From NCBI RefSeq assembly GCF_000243095.1, contig NZ_AHJE01000045.1, positions 36,831-100,830 on the forward strand: a stretch of DNA of 64,000 bases, given 5' to 3'. Made by a program: the position numbers and the translations under genes. The notes beneath the pieces are model-generated. The model had not been told where the DNA came from and did no database searches. It worked only from the letters and a program-made list of their open reading frames with translations. The DNA is from Cupriavidus basilensis OR16. Its GTDB lineage: Bacteria; Pseudomonadota; Gammaproteobacteria; Burkholderiales; Burkholderiaceae. Positions 54,130-62,372 of the stretch are shown piece after piece (within the stretch, counting starts at the first letter, position 1; every line of letters starts with the position of its first letter).

Positions 54130-54861
54130 ATGATTGACTTGATTGGCGCGGTTGCCTTGGGGGCAGCTTCAGCGCTCGTGGTCTTTGTCTACATCCATTG
54201 GCTTGCGTTCAGCAACGGGCGACGGGGGGCCGTGGCCGGCGTCATTGGCGCGTGGTTTGCGCTGGTGGTGGCGTGTGGCGCGACCGGCGTCCTTGGCGCA
54301 GCGCACGGCATTGGACCTGCGGGATTGGGCATCGCGGTCTTGCTGCCGCTTGCGGTGTTTTCGTATTTCAGTATGCGGACAGGCATGCTCGGCGAAGCAC
54401 TTGGCGCGATTCCCTTGCCGGTACTGATCGGCGTGCACGCAATGCGCTTGCTCGGCGTGTTCTTTGTTCTGCTCTTTTGGGAAGGCCGGCTACCCGCGCC
54501 ATTCGCACCCGCCGCGGGCTGGGGAGATATGCTGATCGGTGCCACCGCGCTGCCTGTCGCGTATCTGGCCGCAACCAGGGCGCCGGCGTGGCGCACCGTA
54601 ACGCTGGTCTGGAATGCGCTGGGGCTGTTCGATCTGGCGGACGCCATTGCGCTGGGCGCGGCTTCTGCTCCAGGCGTTCCCTTTGGTTTGGGGAGTCAGG
54701 GTGCAAACAGCGATCCGATGACGATGTTGCCCTGGATTCTTATCCCATGCTTCATCGTGCCGTTGCTCGCGCACTCGCATCTTCTGATCTTTCAGCGGCT
54801 GCGGCGTTCTGGTGCAGCCAGCGAGCAGGCTCAACCTGTGTCGCAGCCGTACAGGAACTGA
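54130..54861 (+). CDS. Hypothetical membrane protein under TetR control
   Basis: A 243-aa protein with about seven hydrophobic segments (starting MIDLIGAVALGAASALVVFV; later VLIGVHAMRLLGVFFVLLFW and MTMLPWILIPCFIVPLLAHS). I recognise no named family. The start at 54130 has GGACGGAGG. Control by the divergent TetR protein suggests a role in defence against a toxic compound, for example as a permease or sensor. Confidence 0.75.
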   Translation: MIDLIGAVALGAASALVVFVYIHWLAFSNGRRGAVAGVIGAWFALVVACGATGVLGAAHGIGPAGLGIAVLLPLAVFSYFSMRTGMLGEALGAIPLPVLIGVHAMRLLGVFFVLLFWEGRLPAPFAPAAGWGDMLIGATALPVAYLAATRAPAWRTVTLVWNALGLFDLADAIALGAASAPGVPFGLGSQGANSDPMTMLPWILIPCFIVPLLAHSHLLIFQRLRRSGAASEQAQPVSQPYRN

Positions 54862-55186
54862 CGGCATCCGGGGATGCGACCGGCGTGCGGTATTACAGCG
54901 CGCGCCGCACGGGTGGCTTAATGGGCGAAACGACGACGGGTGACAGCGCGGCTGGCTTCTTGGAAGAGCGTGGCGTAGCGCACAGAGTGCGGGGAGATGC
55001 GGCGTAAGCTGACAATATGAATGGACAGGGGCAGGGGCCATTTGCGATGACATCCGGCGCAAATGCCGCTCCGGCGGCAGTGGGTGCGACGCGGTGTCAC
55101 ATCCCGGTCTAGCTGAGTCAAGCCCAAGACGTCCTTTCAGGCGGCGGCTCGCCACTATAATCAGCCACCCATTTTCACGACGCGAC

Positions 55187-55570
55187 ATGTCCTTCACCCG
55201 TCGGCTCGTCTTCTGGCTCGCGCTGCTGGGCATGGCGTTGCACTCGCCATGGCCGCCGATGGCCCACGGGCAAGCGGCCGGGGGAATGGTAGATCACTCG
55301 ATCTGTAGTGCCAGCGGCATACGTGTCGTCTCGGTAGACGATCAAACGTCCCTCGATCAGGACGCCCCTGGCAATCACCAGAGCCTCGACGACTCCCTCT
55401 GCTGCCTGGTCTGCGCGGCCCTCGGCAGCACCGTTGCAATACCGCACGTGCCGTTTGTCTTTCAGCCTCACCTGAGGCAGCTTGGCCTTGTGCGGCCGGT
55501 GTCGCAGCCGGATGCCTATCGGCCTCCGGGCATTCTTCGCGCGACGGCCCGAGCGCCGCCCTTGGCATGA
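55187..55570 (+). CDS. DUF2946-like secreted Cys/His protein
   Basis: A 127-aa exported protein: hydrophobic start MSFTRRLVFWLALLGMALHS, then HSICSASG and the Cys-rich LDDSLCCLVCAALGS. It is close to DUF2946, small periplasmic proteins often found with copper genes. The Cys and His residues could bind copper. It is the first of three co-directional genes with the Cys-rich outer-membrane protein and a TlpA protein. The start ATG 55187 gives a normal signal. Confidence 0.72.
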   Translation: MSFTRRLVFWLALLGMALHSPWPPMAHGQAAGGMVDHSICSASGIRVVSVDDQTSLDQDAPGNHQSLDDSLCCLVCAALGSTVAIPHVPFVFQPHLRQLGLVRPVSQPDAYRPPGILRATARAPPLA

Positions 55571-55660
55571 TCGGCTTCGCTTGATCGCCCGCGCGCTCCA
55601 CGGGCGCGCGCCCATGCCACGGGCGGACCACCGGTCCGCCCCCGTATTGCCCTGAACACC

Positions 55661-56704
55661 ATGAATCCGATCGTTCGCGCCGGCACCGCAGGTGCCGCCT
55701 TGCTGCTTCCCCCGTTTGCGTTCGCCTGCGCCACCTGCGGCTGCTCACTCAGCGCCGATGCCGCCATGGGCTACTCTGCAATGCCGGGCTGGCGCATCAG
55801 CTTCGACTACAGCTTCATCAACCAGAACCAACTGCGCCATGGGACCGGATCCGTCCCCGCCACGCAGGCTGCCGCCATCAACGACGTTGGTGGCAACCAG
55901 GAGGTGGAGAAGCAGACAATCAACCGTTACTACAACCTGGGCCTGAGCTACAGCCCGAATAGTAGTTGGAACTTCAGCACGATCGTCCCCATCATCGACC
56001 GCAGCCACACCACGTACGGCAACGCGACCTCCGACCAACTCACGCCTGACAACGTGAGTGGTGTGACCGCCAGTGGCCTGGGCGATATCAAGCTCATCGG
56101 CACCTACCAGGGTTTCCTGCCCACCCGAAACCTGGGGGTGCAACTGGGCGTGAAGCTGCCCACGGGCGCCTACGGAGGCCAGAATGTTGCCACCGGCGCC
56201 ACTGTGGGGCGCAGCCCGGTGTTCTTCTCGTCAGGCCCGAATGCGGCAGCGGGCCAGGCGCTCGACGCCAGCCTGCAGCCCGGTACCGGCAGCACCGACC
56301 TGATTCTTGGCGCGTACTATTACCAGCCGGTCAGCCAGAATTTCGACGCCTTCATCAATGGCCAATTCCAGGCGGCGGTGATGCAACGGCTGCACGACGT
56401 CAATGCGGACTATCGTCCCGGCAATCTCCTGACCGTAAGCACCGGCCTGCGCTACGTGGCCAACCCAAAGGTGGTGCCCCAACTGCAGTTCAATTTCACC
56501 CACAAGAGCGCAGACCAGGGTGCACTTGCCGATACCATCAGTACGGGAGGTAGCGTGCTCTACCTGAGCCCCGGGGTTACCGTCGCCGTGAGCGAGCATG
56601 TGCACCTGTACGCGTTTGTGCAGAAGTCAATCTATAGCAATCTTCAGGGGTATCAACTCTTCCCTCGCTGGACTGGCAACTTGGGGGTGTCCTATGCGTT
56701 CTGA
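55661..56704 (+). CDS. Outer-membrane channel-like protein with N-terminal CxxCxC
   Basis: A 347-aa exported protein: signal peptide MNPIVRAGTAGAALLLPPFA, then CATCGCSLSADAAMGYS at the mature N-terminus, followed by a beta-barrel rich in aromatic and polar strands, ending in a terminal Phe (GNLGVSYAF), as outer-membrane proteins do. It resembles the transporter-like family found beside metal- or thiosulfate-related TlpA genes. The Cys triplet probably binds a metal. It overlaps the TlpA gene by 11 bp. Confidence 0.78.
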   Translation: MNPIVRAGTAGAALLLPPFAFACATCGCSLSADAAMGYSAMPGWRISFDYSFINQNQLRHGTGSVPATQAAAINDVGGNQEVEKQTINRYYNLGLSYSPNSSWNFSTIVPIIDRSHTTYGNATSDQLTPDNVSGVTASGLGDIKLIGTYQGFLPTRNLGVQLGVKLPTGAYGGQNVATGATVGRSPVFFSSGPNAAAGQALDASLQPGTGSTDLILGAYYYQPVSQNFDAFINGQFQAAVMQRLHDVNADYRPGNLLTVSTGLRYVANPKVVPQLQFNFTHKSADQGALADTISTGGSVLYLSPGVTVAVSEHVHLYAFVQKSIYSNLQGYQLFPRWTGNLGVSYAF

Positions 56705-57233
56705 CCTCACGTCTCGTCGCGACTGGATCCGGAAGGCCGCCACGCTTGCCTGTGGACCGTCACTTGTTGGCTGGCACACATCGGCGAGCGCGGAGAGCCT
56801 GGCGGTGGGGCGGCCTGCGCCGCCGCTGGTGCTGCGCACGCTCGACGGGCGCACCATCGATACGCGGAGCCTGCAAGGCCGGGTAGTGGTGCTCACGTTC
56901 TGGGCGACATGGTGCGGCCCATGCCACACGGAGCTTCCTGTCTTGTCGGCCTATGCGGCGGCTCACGCCGGCGAGGGGCTGACCGTGCTCGGCTTCAGCC
57001 TGGACACGCCGGACTCGCTCGCCGACGTGCGCAAGATGGCTGCCAGCCTCGCCTTTCCGGTAGGGCTCCTGGGTAGTGCCTACGCGGGCGGCTACGGCCG
57101 GGTCTGGCGTCTTCCAGTGAACTTCACCATCGACCGCGCGGGGATGCTCGCCGATAACGGTTGGGATGATGCCAGCCCGGCCTGGACAGCCGAGCGGCTG
57201 GAGCAGGTCGTCACGCCTTTGCTGAAGCGGTAA
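56694..57233 (+). CDS. TlpA-type thioredoxin-fold protein with twin-arginine-like signal
   Basis: A 179-aa periplasmic protein. The N-terminus SRRDWIRKAATLACGPSLVG is twin-arginine-like. A TlpA/ResA domain follows: LRTLDGRTIDTRSLQGRVVV, WATWCGPCHTELPVL with the redox CxxC, and VWRLPVNFTIDRAGMLADNG with the cis-Pro. It reduces disulfides or delivers reductant. It overlaps the outer-membrane gene, so both are made together, possibly to keep the Cys triplet reduced or metallated. Confidence 0.88.
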   Translation: MRSDLTSRRDWIRKAATLACGPSLVGWHTSASAESLAVGRPAPPLVLRTLDGRTIDTRSLQGRVVVLTFWATWCGPCHTELPVLSAYAAAHAGEGLTVLGFSLDTPDSLADVRKMAASLAFPVGLLGSAYAGGYGRVWRLPVNFTIDRAGMLADNGWDDASPAWTAERLEQVVTPLLKR

Positions 57234-57295
57234 CTGGGCAGAGCCGGCTTCTTTTTGCCGTCCAGCCAAACAGGGTTCATCCCTGTCGCGACCAC

Positions 57296-57395
57296 GCTCC
57301 CGGCATAAGTGGGCCCTTTCCCGACGGACTCGGAAAGTCGATCAATAAGCGGGCAGCTCACAGCGCGTTAAGCGCCTGCATTGAGGACGTTCATG
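57296..57395. repeat. Repeat block A, second copy
   Basis: This 100-bp block matches 44338-44437 in the same orientation (gctcccggcataagtgggcc ... gaggacgttcatg). It provides the last bases (TGA stop) of the isochorismatase-like gene, showing that the gene cluster joins the repeat exactly at this point. Confidence 0.88.
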
Positions 57396-58017
57396 CCGGC
57401 TTAATCATGTCACGCGCATAGGCGAGGCCCGTGCCATACCCGCCACCATGCTCGACCACGATCGAGCGAGCCTTCTCATAGGTGTCATGACGGGTCCAGT
57501 CCCTCTGGAATTCGAGAAGGAGTTGGAGCCAGGAAGTCATGACTGCGCCCGCAGAAGCCATCCGTCGCAACGCAAGATCATGGCTTGTTGGTGTCAGCCC
57601 ACCGCAAGCGTCGGCCGCGACGTATACCTGATATCCCTCGGACAGCGCAGAAAGAACCGGGAAGCTCACGCAGGCCTCCGTCAGCATGCCCGCGATGATC
57701 AGCGTACGCTTTCCGGTAGCCGTAATCGCGCCGCGCACTGCATCGTCTTCCCAAAGGTTCATGTTGTGGCGTTCAATCGGCGTGACGTTTGGCAGCACAT
57801 CTCTAAAAGCCGGCATCAATGGGCCGCTGTACACCTTCGAGGCTGACGTGGAGACCACAACCGGCAAGTCAAAGGCGACCGCCGTCTTCGCGACCGCAAG
57901 GCCATTGCTGCGCAGAATCTGGGGGTCCTGGGAACCCGCGGCGAACGCGAGGCCGGCCTGTTCGTCAACGAGGATCAATGCACAATCGGCGGGGTCGAGC
58001 AACGGTAGTTTGGACAT
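57391..58017 (-). CDS. Isochorismatase-like cysteine hydrolase
   Basis: A 208-aa hydrolase of the isochorismatase/YcaC superfamily: LLDPADCALILVDEQAGLAF with the catalytic Asp, the Lys in VVVSTSASKVYSG, and the nucleophile Cys in IIAGMLTEACVSFPVL. The ATG at 58017 has AAGAGA; ATG 58035 is also possible. Its stop codon lies inside repeat A. A paralogous gene lies upstream, so the two were likely duplicated or recruited together. The substrate is unknown. Confidence 0.87.
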   Translation of the reverse strand: MSKLPLLDPADCALILVDEQAGLAFAAGSQDPQILRSNGLAVAKTAVAFDLPVVVSTSASKVYSGPLMPAFRDVLPNVTPIERHNMNLWEDDAVRGAITATGKRTLIIAGMLTEACVSFPVLSALSEGYQVYVAADACGGLTPTSHDLALRRMASAGAVMTSWLQLLLEFQRDWTRHDTYEKARSIVVEHGGGYGTGLAYARDMIKPA

Positions 58018-58116
58018 GGGAGTTCTCTTGTTCATTTGAGACCGCGATCTTGTTTCATGCCGCGGTCTGCGATCAATCCGCCTACCGCTAGCGTGCCAGT
58101 GAGGATGCCTGCAGGT

Positions 58117-58815
58117 TTAGCGCTCGATCACCTGTGCATGGACCGGCGCCAGCGACTCGTGCTTTGTGGCGGTGCGCTGCTCGGCCTTGTGGACCATCGT
58201 GTAGGCGTAGTCCACGCCCATGCCGTAAGCCCCCGAGTGTTCCTTGGCCACCTTCATCACCGCGTCGTACGTGTCACGGTTCTTCCAGTCGCGCTGCCAT
58301 TCCAGCAGCACCTGCTGCCAGGTCACCGGCACCACGCCGGCCTGCACCATGCGCTGCATCGCGTAGTCGTGCGCTTCCTTGCTGGTGCCGCCCGAGGCGT
58401 CGGCCACCATGTAGATCTCGTAGTTGCCTTCGAGCATCGCGCACAGCGCGAACGTGGTGTTGCAGACTTCGGTCCACAGGCCGGCGACGATCACCTTCTT
58501 GCGGCCATTGGCGGCCAGCGCGTCGCGCACCTTCTGGTCGTCCCACGAGTTCATCGAGGTGCGCTCGAGCGTCTGCTTGCCCGGGAACACGTCGAGCAGT
58601 TCGGGGTAGGTATAGCCCGAGAACGAGTCAGACTCGACCGTGGTGATGGTGGTCGGGATGTCGAAGATCTTGGCCGCCTTGGCCAGGCCCACCACGTTGT
58701 TCTTCATGGCCTGGCGGTCCATCGACTGGACTCCGAAGGCCATCTGGGGCTGATGGTCGATGAAGATGAGCTGGCTGTTGTGCGGGGTCAGGACTTCGAG
58801 CTTGGCGTTGGACAT
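58117..58815 (-). CDS. Isochorismatase-like hydrolase (YcaC-type)
   Basis: A 232-aa hydrolase: LTPHNSQLIFIDHQPQMAFG with the Asp, PTTITTVESDSFSGYTYPEL, and the nucleophile Cys in VIVAGLWTEVCNTTFALCAM. The C-terminus WQQVLLEWQRDWKNRDTYDA parallels that of its neighbour (WLQLLLEFQRDWTRHDTYEK), so the two are paralogues. The start at 58815 follows AGAGAGAAC. It is the first gene of the two-gene hydrolase unit. Confidence 0.88.
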   Translation of the reverse strand: MSNAKLEVLTPHNSQLIFIDHQPQMAFGVQSMDRQAMKNNVVGLAKAAKIFDIPTTITTVESDSFSGYTYPELLDVFPGKQTLERTSMNSWDDQKVRDALAANGRKKVIVAGLWTEVCNTTFALCAMLEGNYEIYMVADASGGTSKEAHDYAMQRMVQAGVVPVTWQQVLLEWQRDWKNRDTYDAVMKVAKEHSGAYGMGVDYAYTMVHKAEQRTATKHESLAPVHAQVIER

Positions 58816-59062
58816 GGTGTTCTCTCTCTCTTCAAGGTAATTCAATTCGGTTGATGTTGTTTGGCGGCGTCAATTTGTTGTTGCGATGCCATGGACGGAA
58901 CTATAGCGGCGATAGTTTTGCTTAAAGTGATCGATTAGAGGACACATTATTCAAATATTTTGAATATATAAATTCACCAAGCGGACACTCCGGAGGCCGG
59001 TGAGGGATAGGGCTGAGCACCTGCTAGACCTACGCGTTCTTACAAGCCCAATTGGCGCTCCG

Positions 59063-59365
59063 TCAGACGAACCGTGGGATGGGTCCTCGCTGCGGAATCT
59101 GGTTTGGGAGCGCGATCTCTTCCCGGTCGACGTAGCACCAACCCCATCCTTCAGGGGGGTCATATCCCTCAATGATTGGATGCGCGGTTTCCTTGAAATG
59201 CGCGCGGGCATGCTTGAGGGGAGAGTTGTCACAGCAGCCAACGTGACCGCAGCTTCGGCACAGCCGAAGATGCACCCACGGGCTGCCCACCTTGAGGCAC
59301 TCTTCGCAACCCAGAGCGCTTGGCACGACATCGCGGATCGTATCTGTATGGTCACAGGTCTTCAT
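59063..59365 (-). CDS. UBP-type zinc-finger protein
   Basis: A 100-aa protein that is essentially one ZnF-UBP domain: CDHTDTIRD, GCEECLKVGSPWVHLRLCRSC, then GHVGCCDNSPLKHARAHFKE with the His-rich second half. In bacteria such stand-alone domains often accompany flavoprotein reductases. It starts 4 bp within the end of the damaged reductase gene upstream (ATG at 59365 against stop 59362), so the two form an operon. The zinc ligands appear complete. Confidence 0.88.
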   Translation of the reverse strand: MKTCDHTDTIRDVVPSALGCEECLKVGSPWVHLRLCRSCGHVGCCDNSPLKHARAHFKETAHPIIEGYDPPEGWGWCYVDREEIALPNQIPQRGPIPRFV

Positions 59366-60209
59366 GCGACTTCCTTTGACAGTCTGCTGAGGTAATTGTG
59401 GATTTGGGCGATGGCCGCGGCTCCATCGCCGACTGCGGCGGCAACTCGCTTGGTCGAGCCGGCGCGGACGTCGCCGATTGCATAGACGCCAGGCATGCTG
59501 GTCTCGAGCGATGCGTCCGATGCGCCAGTGAGAATGAAGCCCTTGTCATCCGTCGCAATCGAGTCGTTGAGCCAGCGGGTATGCGGCGTCGCTCCGATGA
59601 ACAGGAACAGGGTCGCCGGGGAGAAGCGCCATCCGCTCGATAAAGCTGCGGCCCCCACCATCCACTTTGGGATCCATGACGTGGTTGGGAGCCGCTGCGG
59701 GTCAGGAAGCCTTGGAGGCGCAGAAGATGCGCGTCATCTGGCGCACCAATCAGGATCGTGCCCGAGCCGCCGTGTTCGATCAGTCTGACACGGCGCAAGA
59801 TCAGCGCGCGCATGACGATCTCACCGACCTCCGCCGATCCGATCATCAGAGCTCGCAAATACGGCGGATCGAATGGAAGCAGGGTAGCGCCGTCACGACC
59901 GGCTCGCGCCGAGGCGAGCGACGTACGGCCGTCAATCTGGCTGACTTCTCCCGTGAACTGCCCTGCGCGATGGGTGGTGATTGGCGCTTTCTCGTCAAGG
60001 CCATCCCGGCGCAGAACGTCGATCGAGCCATCCAGCACGAGCCAGACGGGCACATTCCTGTCGGCCGTGGCGAAGACAATCTCACCCGCCGCAAAATACC
60101 GCGGCGGAGCGCTTGCGAACCGGCGCGCCGCCTCAACCTGGATCGGTGTCAGGACGGGGAAAATCTGGTGCCTGCGCTCTCCGACACCGTCTGCGTGCTG
60201 CTGGATCAT
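59362..60209 (-). pseudogene. Cyclic-nucleotide-domain/thioredoxin-reductase fusion, middle deleted
   Basis: The first 150 codons (starting MIQQHADGVGERRHQIFPVL) are a cyclic-nucleotide-binding domain followed by GTILIGAPDDAHLLRLQGFL, the link to a flavin oxidoreductase. Then the sequence jumps near 59690 into another frame with LFLFIGATPHTRWLNDS and GVYAIGDVRAGSTKRVAAAV, the very end of the FAD domain. The whole FAD/NADPH-binding core (about 250 residues with the CxxC site) is absent. Homologues of about 550 aa are usually next to UBP-zinc-finger genes, as here. It is not functional in this form. Confidence 0.82.
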
Positions 60210-60288
60210 ATGCGCGTTTTCCTATCGCGTGCGGCGTCCGGTAGATTCATTGCCAGGAGCCGTCAGCTTCGTGTGAAGCAGATCAGCG

Positions 60289-60669
60289 TCACGCGAGGCG
60301 AGTTTCGATCGGCAACCCGGATCTCAACGTTTTCGTTATGGGCGTGCGCTCGGCAATTTCCGCCAGACGCGCTTTCTGGCTGTCCTCCAGGCCCTTGATG
60401 ACAAGCGTCCGCTCGATGCGCCACTCGTCCGTGCCGACTAACCGCAGGGAGACATCGAGCGACTCAAGGGCCCAACCTTTGCGTTCGGCATACATCTTGA
60501 GCGTGATGGCGGTGCACGCTCCCAGGCTTGCAAGCAATAAATCGTAAGGGGCCGGTCCAGCCCCTTGCCCGCCGCGAGCGCGGGGTTCATCGGCCGTGAT
60601 CGCGTGGCCGGAGACGACGATGTTCGTGCGATAGGGCGTCGATCCAATCTGTGCGGTGCCGTGTGTCAT
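60289..60669 (-). CDS. OsmC family peroxiredoxin-like protein
   Basis: A 126-aa OsmC-type hydroperoxide reductase. The start MTHGTAQIGSTPYRTNIVVS follows a GGAGACAGGAA site. The first Cys-region is ASLGACTAITLKMYAERKG; the second catalytic Cys of classical OsmC is replaced, since the late part reads ERTPITKTLRSGLPIETRLA. That makes it closer to the YhfA-like branch. Block B with the TTGGTAT palindrome lies 85-130 bp upstream. Confidence 0.85.
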   Translation of the reverse strand: MTHGTAQIGSTPYRTNIVVSGHAITADEPRARGGQGAGPAPYDLLLASLGACTAITLKMYAERKGWALESLDVSLRLVGTDEWRIERTLVIKGLEDSQKARLAEIAERTPITKTLRSGLPIETRLA

Positions 60670-60709
60670 GGTTCCTGTCTCCACTGCACGATGCGGGATG
60701 TGGGATGTT

Positions 60710-60798
60710 GGATGAGCTGGTTCTGCTGGAGTATCTTCGCAAAGCGTCTGATATACCAATCTTCCTTTGGTATGGTCGATTGGCTCGGCGGCATCTCG
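60710..60798. repeat. Repeat block B, second copy
   Basis: This matches 44442-44531 with a few substitutions and in the same orientation, including the ATACCAA...TTGGTAT palindrome. Together with block A at 57296-57395 it brackets the isochorismatase/zinc-finger/OsmC genes. Confidence 0.85.
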
Positions 60799-60952
60799 CC
60801 GCGACGACGTTCCGTCGCTATCGGTTCTCAACGCATTAACGCTCGTCTTGTCTTGGTTGGAGCTGAACTTCCGTCTCACGAATCTGGTAGCTCGCAGGGT
60901 GAATCAAGCAGGGACGAGTCGAACGCGGTCCCATGCATGGCATTCACGCAGG

Positions 60953-61132
60953 CTATCCCCCTTTTTTTCGCGGCCCGGCGCGCCTCGCGTCAGCTTGTGC
61001 CCGGGTCTTGCCATCGCCTGCCGTGCGGCTCTTAAGATGATCGATGAACGCGCGCAACTTCGGCATGATCTGCTGGTGGCCTGGATAGCAGAGAAACACC
61101 CCCGGTCTCACCGGCGCGCCTTCGTCTTGCCA
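60953..61132 (-). pseudogene. LysR-family C-terminal remnant
   Basis: The minus strand encodes GVFLCYPGHQQIMPKLRAFI followed by DHLKSRTAGDGKTR and a stop. It is the closing segment of CrgA/DmlR-type LysR proteins (LYYPGxRQxxPxLRAFxDxL). The DNA-binding and effector parts are missing. It may be the lost regulator of the adjacent OsmC/hydrolase cluster. Confidence 0.6.
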
Positions 61133-61156
61133 TCCTTGTCCGGCACAATGAGGGCC

Positions 61157-61987
61157 ATGCCGACTGATGTGGATAGGTTGATGGCTCATTTTGTTTCGAG
61201 TGCCACGGCGCGGATATCGGCCATGCTGCTGGCGCTATGCATGGCGCCGAGTGCCTGGGGCGATGCGGACGCCGGTTTCCTCTCGCTGTTTGCCAAGGAT
61301 GGGCTGTGGCGCAATGTGCAGGCGCGTTGCCTGGCGCCTGGTGCGCCGCATCATCCGGATTGCGCGGTGGTGGATCGTGCAAAAGGCTTGGTGCTCTACA
61401 AGGATGCCATTGGCCGCTCGCATTTTCTCGTCATCCCGGATCACCGCGTGACCGGCGTGGAGGAGCGTGGCGTGTGGGAGGACGGCGGGCCGAACCCGTG
61501 GGCATTTGGCTGGGACGCGAGGCAGTTTGTCGGGCAGGCGCGCGGGCGGCCGTTGCCCGACGCCATCCTGGGGCTGGCGATCAATGCAAAGGCGTCGCGC
61601 AGCCAGGAGCAGATGCATATCCATCTGGACTGCATCAGTCGTGATGCCAGGGATTTTGTCTCCGGCGCCAATGCGCGCATCGGGACCACCTGGACGGCGC
61701 TGCGGTTCATGGGCAAGCCGGTGCAGGCCATCTTCGTGCCGTCTCCCGAGGCATCGATGTCTGTGAATCCATTCCTGCTAATCAAGCATCGTCTTGGCGA
61801 CGCGGCGCCCGTCGTGCCGGACCGGGGCGTGTTCGTCACCTATGTGCCGGATGCTGCGGGCACCAGCGGTTTTGTCATCGTGGACCAGCCAGTTGATCGC
61901 GAGGCAGGCAGTAATGGCCATGCCAGCGATTTCCTGGATCGCCAGTGCAAGCTGGCGCCTGAGGACACGCCGGCGGCGCGCGAGTAA
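61157..61987 (+). CDS. cdh: CDP-diacylglycerol diphosphatase
   Basis: A 276-aa exported or membrane-anchored enzyme that cleaves CDP-diacylglycerol to phosphatidate and CMP. After a hydrophobic start (SAMLLALCMAPSAWGDADAG) it has the family segments CLAPGAPHHPDCAVVDRAKG, HFLVIPDHRVTGVEE, SQEQMHIHLDCIS with the His-x-His-x-x-Cys catalytic block, and VTYVPDAAGTSGFVIV. The start is uncertain among ATG 61148, 61157 and 61181. It is a single gene. Confidence 0.87.
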   Translation: MPTDVDRLMAHFVSSATARISAMLLALCMAPSAWGDADAGFLSLFAKDGLWRNVQARCLAPGAPHHPDCAVVDRAKGLVLYKDAIGRSHFLVIPDHRVTGVEERGVWEDGGPNPWAFGWDARQFVGQARGRPLPDAILGLAINAKASRSQEQMHIHLDCISRDARDFVSGANARIGTTWTALRFMGKPVQAIFVPSPEASMSVNPFLLIKHRLGDAAPVVPDRGVFVTYVPDAAGTSGFVIVDQPVDREAGSNGHASDFLDRQCKLAPEDTPAARE

Positions 61988-62076
61988 CATCGGCTGCGCT
62001 GCCGCTAATCCGGGGTTGCGCTCGCGGGAACCGTTGCTAGAATGGATTTCCCCGTTCAGCAAGCAGGAGTGCAGCC

Positions 62077-62331
62077 ATGGCAACGTATCAGCGCGGCGAT
62101 CTGTTTCTCGTCACTTCTGTTGAGGAGCTCCCCTGGGGGCGCTACAGAGGGTTTGTGACCATGACGGAGGGGGCGCAAACGCAAGCGTCATCTCGCCACA
62201 CTTGCCCCATGTGCAGGGACAATCCGCTCCAGGCCCATGAGGATGCCGACGCCGATGTCGAGTACGCCTACAGGCACTATCTCTCGGACCATATTGACTG
62301 GAGCGCCCACGCCCCCGGTACGGAGCATTGA
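62077..62331 (+). CDS. Small conserved hypothetical protein
   Basis: An 84-aa soluble acidic protein (starting MATYQRGDLFLVTSVEELPW) with CPMCRDNPLQAHEDADADVE, where the CxxC could bind a metal. A GCAGGAG site precedes the ATG. It follows cdh by 89 bp on the same strand. No family was recognised. Confidence 0.6.
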   Translation: MATYQRGDLFLVTSVEELPWGRYRGFVTMTEGAQTQASSRHTCPMCRDNPLQAHEDADADVEYAYRHYLSDHIDWSAHAPGTEH

Positions 62332-62372
62332 GCGGAAACCAGGAACCCGTCGCAGCGTCGGGCTTGCCGCAT

